Shown here: in pieces, positions 18,162 through 25,698 of the stretch
How the letters are laid out: each line of letters opens with the position of its first letter
How positions within the stretch are numbered: position 1 is the first letter of the stretch
Assembly: GCF_011045095.1 (NCBI RefSeq)
Contig: NZ_JAALDL010000002.1
Location: 516,307 to 580,306, forward strand
Origin: Grimontia sedimenti
Lineage (GTDB): Bacteria > Pseudomonadota > Gammaproteobacteria > Enterobacterales > Vibrionaceae
Direction: 5' to 3'
Length of the DNA stretch: 64,000 nt
The notes under the pieces: generated by a model
The model's input: the letters and a program-made list of their open reading frames with translations, nothing else
The model's database searches: none
Told to the model about the DNA's origin: nothing
Position numbers and translations under genes: made by a program

Positions 18162-19022
18162 ATGGGAAAACATATTCCACCGTTTGATAACCGCAATGAA
18201 CCCGTTATCAACGTTAATGACGATACGACACCACTGTGTTACTTCAACCCAGTGAAACTCACGAATAGTGAGTCTTATAGTTACATGCTTGAGGGTTATG
18301 AATCTGCCGTTGTGCTGGCAGGCGGCACCTGCAACATTACGGTTGATGGTGAAACCTTTGAGAACATAGGTAAACGCGCTTCCGTCTGGGAAGGCGACCC
18401 TGCTGCTGTGTACGTTCCTGTCGGTTCAAACGTGACAGTGTCATGTATTTCAGAGGTCGCAGATGTACTGATTGCCGGAGGACGTTATGAGCCGGAAGAA
18501 AACAGCGAGAAACTCACCCCATTCGCCATCCAGCCCGAAGACACAGACAAAGTGCAATACGGCAGCGATGACACCAAAACACACAGAAAAATCAAACACA
18601 TCCTCGGACAGAAAAACGCAGACCAGCGCGGAAGATTGCTCGTCAGCGAACTGTTTACTGTCGGCGCAGGAGGTTGGTCAGGATTTCCTCCCCACAAACA
18701 TGATGAAGAACGGCCGCCGCAAGAAACGCGTTACGAAGAGGTGTACCAGTTCCGATTCAATCCGGGTCACGGGTTTGGGGCACAATTCCTATATGAGCAC
18801 GAAGACGACTACGGACCTGTCTACCACGTCAGAACCGGAAGCGTCATCGCCATAGACAAAGGCTATCACCCTTCTGTCGCTGCACCGGGTTATGAGATGT
18901 ACTACTTCACCATCATTGTCGGTGAAAAGAGTAAGTCTCTCGTGCAGTACTTCGACCCTCACCATGAGTATCAGGTACATACGATTCCCGGCATCAAGGA
19001 CATGGTCGCCAAGTTCAAGTAA
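18162..19022 (+). CDS. iolB: IolB, 5-deoxy-glucuronate isomerase
   Basis: 286 residues of the KduI/IolB cupin family, the usual length being about 270. It isomerises 5-deoxy-glucuronate to 5-dehydro-2-deoxy-gluconate between the IolD and IolC steps. The metal-binding cupin stretch GGWSGFPPHKHDEERPPQETRYEEVY supplies the His/Glu ligands, and the late GYHPSVAAPGYEMYYF is diagnostic. Start ATG 18162 follows AAGGAG. Separated from iolC by 34 bp in the same operon. Confidence 0.93.
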   Translation: MGKHIPPFDNRNEPVINVNDDTTPLCYFNPVKLTNSESYSYMLEGYESAVVLAGGTCNITVDGETFENIGKRASVWEGDPAAVYVPVGSNVTVSCISEVADVLIAGGRYEPEENSEKLTPFAIQPEDTDKVQYGSDDTKTHRKIKHILGQKNADQRGRLLVSELFTVGAGGWSGFPPHKHDEERPPQETRYEEVYQFRFNPGHGFGAQFLYEHEDDYGPVYHVRTGSVIAIDKGYHPSVAAPGYEMYYFTIIVGEKSKSLVQYFDPHHEYQVHTIPGIKDMVAKFK

Positions 19023-19061
19023 CGCTTTGGGTCTATTGACCCTGCAATAACGGAGACAAGG

Positions 19062-19901
19062 ATGCTAGTTACCCTGAACGACCTTATGCCGGAAGCCGCG
19101 TCGTCCCAAGGCGCGGTGCCTTGTTGTAACGTATTTGGTATTGAAGAAGCGCGGGCGATTATCGCCGCCGCTGAGGAGCTGAACCTACCCGTGATCCTCG
19201 CTGTGAACAAAGACATGGTGGATCTCGCTGGTGTGGAGTCTATGGCAGGCATGCTGCTTCCCATGGCGCGGGCCAGCTCTGTACCTGTAGTAGTTCACCT
19301 CGATCATTGCTATGACGAAGCCATTGTTTACCGCGCTATTCACGCCGGATTCAGTTCGGTGATGTTTGATGGTTCACAATTACCTCTCGAAGAAAATATC
19401 CGCCGGACAAGAGCGGTCGCTGACGCAGCCCATGCAGTCGGCGTTTCAGTCGAAGGTGAACTTGGCTCTGTGCCTTATCAGGAAGGTCGCGACCATATCA
19501 AATCCGAATTTACCGACCCGGAAGAAGCACGGATTTACGCCGAGCAAAGTGGTATTGATGTGCTTGCGATTTCAGTCGGTAATGTCCATCGCATGACAGA
19601 AGCGGGAAGCCCAATTAATTTCTCCCTGCTTGATGAGATCGAAGCGGCTACCAGCTTGCCTCTGGTGATTCACGGCACCACAGGTATCACTGAAGCTGAT
19701 CTTCGCGAACTCAAAACCCGCCGAATCGGTAAATTTAACGTGGGAACGACACTTAGAATGGCTTTTGGCAACGCAATTCGTGAAGCCATGGCTGAAGAAC
19801 CGAATAAATTTGATAAACAATATTTCGCGGGCAAAGCCATGCCTGCACTGAAGCAAGAAGCCATGCGAGTGCTCACGCTCCTGGCAGCAGACAAGGAGTG
19901 A
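19062..19901 (+). CDS. iolJ: Class II aldolase, IolJ-like (DKGP aldolase)
   Basis: 279 residues of the class II fructose-bisphosphate aldolase family. Zinc and substrate motifs: VVVHLDHCYDEA, SVMFDGSQLPLEENI, EGELGSV, VHRMT and LVIHGTTGI. In inositol clusters such an enzyme (IolJ) splits 6-phospho-5-dehydro-2-deoxy-gluconate to dihydroxyacetone phosphate and malonic semialdehyde; position immediately after iolB supports that over glycolytic aldolase. It overlaps the ribosome site of the next gene. No iolA (malonic semialdehyde dehydrogenase) follows in this window, so the end product must be handled elsewhere. Confidence 0.85.
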   Translation: MLVTLNDLMPEAASSQGAVPCCNVFGIEEARAIIAAAEELNLPVILAVNKDMVDLAGVESMAGMLLPMARASSVPVVVHLDHCYDEAIVYRAIHAGFSSVMFDGSQLPLEENIRRTRAVADAAHAVGVSVEGELGSVPYQEGRDHIKSEFTDPEEARIYAEQSGIDVLAISVGNVHRMTEAGSPINFSLLDEIEAATSLPLVIHGTTGITEADLRELKTRRIGKFNVGTTLRMAFGNAIREAMAEEPNKFDKQYFAGKAMPALKQEAMRVLTLLAADKE

Positions 19902-19903
19902 CA

Positions 19904-21073
19904 ATGAGCAAGGCGTATAAAAAGCTCGGACGACGTTTAAGACTCGGCGTGATAGGCGGCGGGCCAGATTCCTTTATCGGCTCCATTCACCGGTCATCTG
20001 CCACCATGCATGAAGAATTTGATGTTGTCGCGGGTGTGTTTTCCTCAAATCCTGAGCGTTCAATTGCTGCAGGAAAATCCATGGGTATTCCGCGTCCTTA
20101 TGGCGACCCGGATGCCTTGTTTGCCGGAGAAGCTGCGGCGGATGAGCCCATAGATGCACTCGCCATCATGACGCCCAACAACAGTCACTATGAGCTTTCA
20201 TGCCGCGCATTAGATGCTGGTTTTAACGTGTTCTGCGAAAAACCTCTGACCATGACTGAAGATGAATCTGCTGACTTGGTCAAGCGGGTTAATGCATCGG
20301 GTAAGCGTTACTGCGTCGCTTACGGCTACAGCGGTTATGCCATGGTGCGTCAAGCGCGTGAAATGGTGGCACAGGGTGTGATCGGTGACATCACAATGGT
20401 GCAAAGCAATTACGTTCAGGGACACTTGGCAGCACTGACAGAATCTGAGCTTGCTGGCTCTAACTGGCATATGAAGCCAGAGCTTGCTGGCCCTTCTCTG
20501 ATCCTTGGTGATATCGCGACACATAGCTATCACCTGACCAGCTACGTTGCTGGCATGGAAGCCAGTTCATTGAGCGCCGATGTGACGGCATTGGTCGATG
20601 GACGCACGGCAGATGACTACTGCGGCATATTGCTTCGCTACCCCAATAACGCACGCGGCATCTTCTGGGTCACACAAGCCGCAGCCGGCGGTGTTCATGG
20701 TTTGAGCTTTACCATTTACGGCACCAAAGGCGGCTTGGAATGGCAACAGGAACAGCCTAATGAACTGATCGTCCGCCCTATCGATAAGCCTGCTTATGTG
20801 CTGACAAAAGGTGGTAAAGGTCTTTCAGGTGCGGGAGAGCGTGTTTCCCATGTCGCTATCGGTCATCCGGAGGGCTATCGCGAGGCATTTGCCAACCTCT
20901 ACTACGACTTTGCTTCCAACATCGTTGATGATCTGACTGGCGAAACCCCAGAACCATTGAGCCTCTGGAACCCAACCGTTCAAGACGGTGCATACGGCAT
21001 GGCGTTTGTTTACGCCGCAGTGCGCTCCCGGGACAATGAGGGCAAATGGGAACCTCTCCGAAATCTGACTTAG
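19904..21073 (+). CDS. Second Gfo/Idh/MocA oxidoreductase of the inositol operon
   Basis: 389 residues, beginning LRLGVIGGGPDSFIGSIHR (Rossmann), with AIMTPNNSHYELSCRAL, FCEKPLTM and GPSLILGDIATHSYHL. It is a paralogue of the 15931-17106 enzyme and shares YGYSGYAMVRQAREMV with it. Two such dehydrogenases in inositol operons commonly act on different stereoisomers (for example myo and scyllo), but the assignment is not readable here. ATG 19904 sits two bases after the previous stop, with AAGGAG placed six bases upstream. Last gene of the operon; a strong terminator follows at 21098. Confidence 0.85.
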   Translation: MSKAYKKLGRRLRLGVIGGGPDSFIGSIHRSSATMHEEFDVVAGVFSSNPERSIAAGKSMGIPRPYGDPDALFAGEAAADEPIDALAIMTPNNSHYELSCRALDAGFNVFCEKPLTMTEDESADLVKRVNASGKRYCVAYGYSGYAMVRQAREMVAQGVIGDITMVQSNYVQGHLAALTESELAGSNWHMKPELAGPSLILGDIATHSYHLTSYVAGMEASSLSADVTALVDGRTADDYCGILLRYPNNARGIFWVTQAAAGGVHGLSFTIYGTKGGLEWQQEQPNELIVRPIDKPAYVLTKGGKGLSGAGERVSHVAIGHPEGYREAFANLYYDFASNIVDDLTGETPEPLSLWNPTVQDGAYGMAFVYAAVRSRDNEGKWEPLRNLT

Positions 21074-21097
21074 GATTTATACAACGCTTTTAACCTT

Positions 21098-21137
21098 GCG
21101 AGCAGGTAGCCAGTCGTCGGTCTGCTCGCTTTTTTTA
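21098..21137 (+). terminator. Terminator of the inositol catabolic operon
   Basis: GCGAGCAG / CTGCTCGC stem with a 16-base loop and eight T, 25 bases after the second dehydrogenase stop. Confidence 0.88.
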
Positions 21138-21205
21138 TCGTATTTAGAACAGTGCATTTTCCTGTCCCACGGTACATTAGCAAAGGACGATAAAAGGAGA
21201 ATACG

Positions 21206-21580
21206 ATGATGGATAACAAGAAAGTGGCCTTGTTTGGCTGGCATCCAGATGTGGTGAATTACGACAAGTGGCCAGGTATGACTGCAGATAAACTCCGCGC
21301 GGCACTGGAAGGAGATCGCGATAGACTTCTTACCCTCGGATATGCTGTCGACCTTCACTACATTCGTGACGGTGAAACTGCGTATGATGCGGCGACTGAA
21401 GCACTCAATGGCAAACCTTATGACTGCGTGCTGATTGGCGCAGGTGTCCGCCGTGATGAAGACCATTTTCTGGTGTTTGAAAAACTGGTAAATGCCGTTC
21501 ATAAAGCCGCACCACAGGCGACAATTTGCTTCAACACCAACCCAAGCGACACGGCGGATGCGATTAAACGCTGGACGTAA
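21206..21580 (+). CDS. Small cytosolic protein of unknown function
   Basis: 124 residues, not recognised. ATG 21206 follows AAGGAG by six bases (a second ATG is adjacent). No signal peptide or membrane segment. The pattern of alternating beta and alpha segments (VALFGWHPDVVNY, YAVDLHYIRDG, YDCVLIGAGVRRDEDHFLVFEKLVNAVHKAAPQATICFNTNP) suggests a Rossmann-like or receiver-like fold, but no catalytic residue pattern is identifiable. It lies after the inositol operon terminator with its own ribosome site and 50 bases before a thioredoxin-like gene, so the two may be co-transcribed. Confidence 0.75.
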   Translation: MMDNKKVALFGWHPDVVNYDKWPGMTADKLRAALEGDRDRLLTLGYAVDLHYIRDGETAYDAATEALNGKPYDCVLIGAGVRRDEDHFLVFEKLVNAVHKAAPQATICFNTNPSDTADAIKRWT

Positions 21581-21630
21581 TATCCTAGGGGCTTGGCTCG
21601 GCCCTTTTTCATCATGTCATGGAGGACAGC

Positions 21631-21972
21631 ATGTCGATACGCGCGACCGAAACGGGATTCAACCCAGAATACAGTGATGACGCCCCTTCTTTTGAGGATA
21701 TCAGCGACCAAAAAGGTATCACTATCATAGAGTTTGGCGCGCCATGGTGCGGCCACTGCCAAGCGGCTGAACCCGCAGTAAAAGCCGTGCTAGAAGCAAA
21801 GTCTTTCCCTCACACCAAAGTTTATGACTGTAAGGGCAAGCCTTTAGGGCGAGCCTTTAAGGTGAAGCTCTGGCCAACCCTGATCCTTCTTCGGGATGGG
21901 TTGGAAGTTGACCGCATTGTTCGCCCGATTCATGAAGACGAGGTGGAAGATTTGATTTCACAGGCGCGCTAA
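21631..21972 (+). CDS. Thioredoxin-family protein
   Basis: 113 residues. The thioredoxin active site appears as GAPWCGHCQAAEP (CxxC = CGHC, as in PDI-type rather than the CGPC of TrxA), with the cis-Pro in LWPTLILLRDG. No signal peptide, so it is probably cytosolic. The CGHC pair predicts a more oxidising potential than TrxA. Start ATG 21631 is chosen for GGAGG upstream; an in-frame ATG at 21619 precedes that site. It ends four bases inside the convergent kinase gene. Confidence 0.85.
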   Translation: MSIRATETGFNPEYSDDAPSFEDISDQKGITIIEFGAPWCGHCQAAEPAVKAVLEAKSFPHTKVYDCKGKPLGRAFKVKLWPTLILLRDGLEVDRIVRPIHEDEVEDLISQAR

Positions 21973-23768
21973 CCGATAAGAAAAACAATTTGGATTAATA
22001 CAATCAGGAACAGGATAAGGCTTAGTCCTTTCCAGAAACGTAATGGGTCGCTTTCTAAAAGCGGCCTGTTTTCATTGGAAGACTTAAACGCTGGGTTAGG
22101 TTTCATCAAATCCTGTTCAAATTCGGAAAGCGCATGATAGCGGGCTTTCGGGATAGGATGACAGGCTTTTTTGAGCGCCTCATCAAACCAATCCGGGGCA
22201 CCGGGACAATAGACCGTTGCTGGCACATAGTTTTTTCGGTTTGCCGCTCTGGGGTTGGAGGCATTCACTGCTTTGTAAGGCAAATGTCCGGTCAAAAGCT
22301 CGTAAACTGTCATACCTAATGAAAATAAGTCAGAAGAGAAATTGGCTTTGTTGCCTTTGAGGTATTCCGGTGCCGCGTAGTTTAAGTCACCGACTGGATA
22401 TCCTTCTTCCTCACTCCCCATTAACTCTTCCAAGCCTGCTGATTGCGCAGTACCGTAGTCAATCAAAGTCACATTCATGTCTTTGTCGACCATGAGATTA
22501 TCCGGTTTGATATCGCGATGAACCACCGAAAGGCGTTGAAGCACCCGAACCGCTCGAATAGCCCCTTTTGCCAGCGTACGAACCTGAGTGAGCGTCGGCG
22601 TTGGATTATCGATCATCCATTGTCTGAGTGTGACACCTTCGATGTAATCGCAGACATGATAGAGGTATGGCGAATAACTCGATGGCGGATGTATCTTCAT
22701 CACGCCGGGTGATTTCACCTGCTCACCAATCCACCCTTCCCGTATAAAGCCCGCAAGATAAACCGCATCATCCGCAAAGTTGAGCGATGGCATTTTCAAT
22801 ACATACTGACGGCCATCCAAGTCACTGCGCGTCAGGTAGATATGACTCCGACTTCCGCTATAAAGCACCCTCGCCACGGTGTAGTGGTCAATCTTCTGTC
22901 CTTCTTTCAGAACAGGCGGAATTTTTCTTTCTGATAAATCGCGAAGCGCTTCGCCATAGGTCGCAGCGGGAAGCGAATCGACAGCTAACAACAGGCAAGT
23001 GATATTGTCATCGCTGCCCAACTTATAAGCATCATCAACAAACGATGCCGCTAAGTGTTCTAGATCAGACGTGGTATCGGAAGCGTAGAGACGTTGGGCG
23101 ATTTCCCGCTCTGTCATGGTGTCATGAATGCCATCTGTCGCCAGAAACAACAGATCACCACGCTCTAGTGCAACGGGCTGATAATCCACATTCAAGTGGC
23201 TATCAATACCCAGCGCTCGGGTTAAGTGATGTTGGGTTTTACTTTGGTAGTGACGATGATCCTGCGTAATCTGGGTCAGTCTGTGCTGACGCCAAAGGTA
23301 GACACGGCAATCGCCGACATGAAAAACATGGGCGGTATTCGATTTCACAATCACTGAGCAAAAAGCCGCCACCATAGCACTGGCTTGCGTGCCTGCTTGT
23401 TGTCCATGATGGTAAAGCCAGTAATTGAGGGATTTCATCACCTTGCCAGCGGCATCTTTCACTGGCCAGGTAATCGGCGTGTCGAGGTAGTTGTTGACGA
23501 ATTCAGTCACGCCCATTTCACTGGCTTTCTGACTGACTTCACTGGTGCTGACACCATCCGCTATCGCCGCTACCACACCTTTGTGTTTCAGCTCGCTTGC
23601 CTTTTTTGGCAAGTAAACAGCAAAAGCATCCTGATTAGGTGGCTTGCGCCCGGCAACCGAGCTGCCACCTGCACGAACGATCAAACGGGAAGCCGCTTCC
23701 TGCGTCTCCCCGTTTTCAGTGCCGGCAGCGCCATACGACGCTGCCTGTTCATGAAACTCTGGTTTCAT
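21969..23768 (-). CDS. Fused PP2C phosphatase / Ser-Thr kinase with C-terminal membrane anchor
   Basis: 599 residues. N-terminal PP2C-type phosphatase (about 30-270): NQDAFAVY, AAIADGVSTSEVSQ, VFHVGDCRVYLWR, LFLATDGIHDTM and GSDDNITCLLL hold the metal-binding Asp residues. Hanks-type kinase (about 290-560): ATP Lys in YVLKMP, catalytic loop VHRDIKPDNLMV, DYG in place of DFG, and LNYAAPEY. The glycine loop (LYSGSRSHIYL) is degenerate. The last ~20 residues are one hydrophobic helix (LSLILFLIVLIQIVFLIG), which would leave both domains in the cytosol. It is the last gene after the nitrate transporter, two bases apart, so it is co-expressed with nitrate assimilation. A role in reversible control of the transporter or reductases is inferred from context. 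Confidence 0.9.
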   Translation of the reverse strand: MKPEFHEQAASYGAAGTENGETQEAASRLIVRAGGSSVAGRKPPNQDAFAVYLPKKASELKHKGVVAAIADGVSTSEVSQKASEMGVTEFVNNYLDTPITWPVKDAAGKVMKSLNYWLYHHGQQAGTQASAMVAAFCSVIVKSNTAHVFHVGDCRVYLWRQHRLTQITQDHRHYQSKTQHHLTRALGIDSHLNVDYQPVALERGDLLFLATDGIHDTMTEREIAQRLYASDTTSDLEHLAASFVDDAYKLGSDDNITCLLLAVDSLPAATYGEALRDLSERKIPPVLKEGQKIDHYTVARVLYSGSRSHIYLTRSDLDGRQYVLKMPSLNFADDAVYLAGFIREGWIGEQVKSPGVMKIHPPSSYSPYLYHVCDYIEGVTLRQWMIDNPTPTLTQVRTLAKGAIRAVRVLQRLSVVHRDIKPDNLMVDKDMNVTLIDYGTAQSAGLEELMGSEEEGYPVGDLNYAAPEYLKGNKANFSSDLFSLGMTVYELLTGHLPYKAVNASNPRAANRKNYVPATVYCPGAPDWFDEALKKACHPIPKARYHALSEFEQDLMKPNPAFKSSNENRPLLESDPLRFWKGLSLILFLIVLIQIVFLIG

Positions 23769-23770
23769 AC

Positions 23771-25246
23771 TTATGCTTTCGCCACATCAATCATGGTGAT
23801 TGAACCATCATCATTCACTTCAGCAATCTGGCCTGACGGCTCTTCCATAAAGAGTAGCGTGACAAAGCCAAGAACCGCGGTACCTGCAATGATGTAGAAG
23901 AAAGTGCTGTAATCAACCAGCGACAAAATCGTCAGATAAGTCACTGCACCCACGTTACCATAAGCACCTGTCATACCTGCGATTTGACCCGTCATGCGAC
24001 GCTTGATCAGTGGCACGGCCGCAAATACTGCACCTTCACCGGATTGTACAAAGAACGAACAACCCATTGCCGCTACAACCGCCAGCCAAACTGGCCACGC
24101 GCTGTCGACTTGACCCATCACGAAGTAACCCAATGCCAGACCCGCAGTGAGGATAAGCAGTGTTGGTTTACGACCGAATTTATCAGACAACCAGCCGCCA
24201 CCAGGACGTGACATCAGGTTCATGAAGGCATAAGCGGATGCCACCATACCCGCCACTACAGGTGTCAGTTCAAAGGTTTCAGAGAAGAACAGTGGCAGCA
24301 TTGAAACCACAGCCAACTCAGAACCAAAGGTCGCAAAGTACAGCACATTAAGCACAGCAACCTGCTTAAATTGGTAGCGGTGAATTTCTGGCACCTCTTC
24401 TTTAAAGACGTGCTTGTTCACTTTCCAAACTTGGGAAGCATCAAACAGGTAGATGCCCGCAAGTACCGCATAAATACCGTACACAGCTGCATCAGAGAAC
24501 ATGCCGATACCGCTTGGAGAAAGTTTCCAAGCCAACAATGCCAGTGCACCGTACATTGGGGTTTTCATGAATAGCAGAAGGTAGAAGTCGCCTTTTGAGG
24601 TGACTTCCATTGCGCCGCCGTTCTTTGGTTTGTAGTAGGTTGCACCTTTTGGCGTATCCGTTACGTTGCGATAAAACACGAAAGAGAAAGCCAGGCTTAT
24701 CAAGCCAGTGATACCCATAGCGTAACGCCAGCCATCTTCACCACCGAACATCACAGCCACGGTTGGCAGGGTGAATGCAGCGGCTGCTGAGCCGAAGTTA
24801 CCCCAGCCACCGTAGATACCTTCTGCAGTGCCCAGTTCATTGTGAGGGAACCACTCAGACACCAGACGGATACCGATAACAAAGCCTGCACCGATAAGAC
24901 CCAGTGCAAAACGGGCAATGGCAGCTTGAACGAAGCTATCTGAAAGTGCGAAAACAAAACAAGGGATGGAACAGATAGCAAGCAGTAAAGAATAGATTAG
25001 CCGCGGCCCATATTTATCCGTAAGCATGCCGATTAAGACACGCGCTGGAATGGTAAAAGCAACGTTGAGAATAAGCAGAGTTTTAATTTCTGCGGTGGTT
25101 AAGCCGAGCGATTCTTTTACCGATTGCAGCAATGGCGCAAAGTTAAACCACACCACAAAGGTAATAAAGAATGCGAACCAACTTAAATGGAGAATTTTCA
25201 TTTTTCCGGTAAAGGAAAATATATTGAACTTGTCACTAGATGACAT
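23771..25246 (-). CDS. NarK/NasA-type nitrate (nitrite) transporter, MFS
   Basis: 491 residues with about 12 membrane segments. Both nitrate signatures of the NNP family are present: GGWGNFGSAAAAFTLP in the first half and GAYGNVGAVTYLTIL in the second, together with the MFS loop DKFGRKPTLL. It imports nitrate for the assimilatory reductases encoded beside it. Start ATG 25246 follows GAGGAAG; upstream TTG codons lack support. The gap to nirD (about 110 bp) contains a strong hairpin (25326-25351) that may set the relative expression level. Confidence 0.92.
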   Translation of the reverse strand: MSSSDKFNIFSFTGKMKILHLSWFAFFITFVVWFNFAPLLQSVKESLGLTTAEIKTLLILNVAFTIPARVLIGMLTDKYGPRLIYSLLLAICSIPCFVFALSDSFVQAAIARFALGLIGAGFVIGIRLVSEWFPHNELGTAEGIYGGWGNFGSAAAAFTLPTVAVMFGGEDGWRYAMGITGLISLAFSFVFYRNVTDTPKGATYYKPKNGGAMEVTSKGDFYLLLFMKTPMYGALALLAWKLSPSGIGMFSDAAVYGIYAVLAGIYLFDASQVWKVNKHVFKEEVPEIHRYQFKQVAVLNVLYFATFGSELAVVSMLPLFFSETFELTPVVAGMVASAYAFMNLMSRPGGGWLSDKFGRKPTLLILTAGLALGYFVMGQVDSAWPVWLAVVAAMGCSFFVQSGEGAVFAAVPLIKRRMTGQIAGMTGAYGNVGAVTYLTILSLVDYSTFFYIIAGTAVLGFVTLLFMEEPSGQIAEVNDDGSITMIDVAKA

Positions 25247-25325
25247 TATTGACTTCCTCTTCAAACAAACAATCCCTGTGCCGTGATGTTTGAATCACAG
25301 CAAACTTAATTTGAAAATTTTTAAC

Positions 25326-25351
25326 TTCCCCTGATTGGGTAATCAGGGGAA
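25326..25351 (-). promoter_or_regulatory. Perfect 11-bp intercistronic hairpin between nirD and transporter gene
   Basis: TTCCCCTGATT and AATCAGGGGAA pair perfectly around a 4-base loop. On the minus strand it follows the nirD stop by seven bases, but no T run follows directly, so it is more likely an mRNA-stabilising or partial termination hairpin than a full terminator. Read-through into the transporter is inferred. Confidence 0.6.
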
Positions 25352-25358
25352 TAAATAT

Positions 25359-25688
25359 TTAAACCAGACTCAGTTGCACAGCACCTTCATGACAACGGAC
25401 CGGGTAGGTGGTGATCGATACGTTTTCGTCTTCCAGACAAATACCGCTATCTAAGCAAAAATGCTGTTTATAGAGCGGTGAGGCGATCACTGTTTTGTCA
25501 CCTATCGAGCCGATCATTCCGCGAGAAAGCACATTCGCTTTGCCGATTGGATCATAATTATCAACGGCATATAGCGAGTCTGTTCGGCCACAAAGAAATA
25601 CCGCCACCTGCTTGTCTTCCAACAACGCGCACACGCCGGTGTTTTTGACCAAGTCAGACTTTTCACAAATGGTTTGCCACTGGCTCAT
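25359..25688 (-). CDS. nirD: NirD, nitrite reductase small subunit
   Basis: 109 residues of the NirD/Rieske-fold family without the Rieske Cys-His ligands. Motifs VCALLEDKQVAVFLCGRTDSLYAVDNYDP, LSRGMIGSIGD and SPLYKQHFCLDSGICLED are typical. It assists NirB in NADH-dependent reduction of nitrite to ammonium in the cytosol. ATG 25688 follows a strong AAGGAG; ten bases separate it from nirB. Confidence 0.93.
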   Translation of the reverse strand: MSQWQTICEKSDLVKNTGVCALLEDKQVAVFLCGRTDSLYAVDNYDPIGKANVLSRGMIGSIGDKTVIASPLYKQHFCLDSGICLEDENVSITTYPVRCHEGAVQLSLV

Positions 25689-25698
25689 TGCTTTCTCC

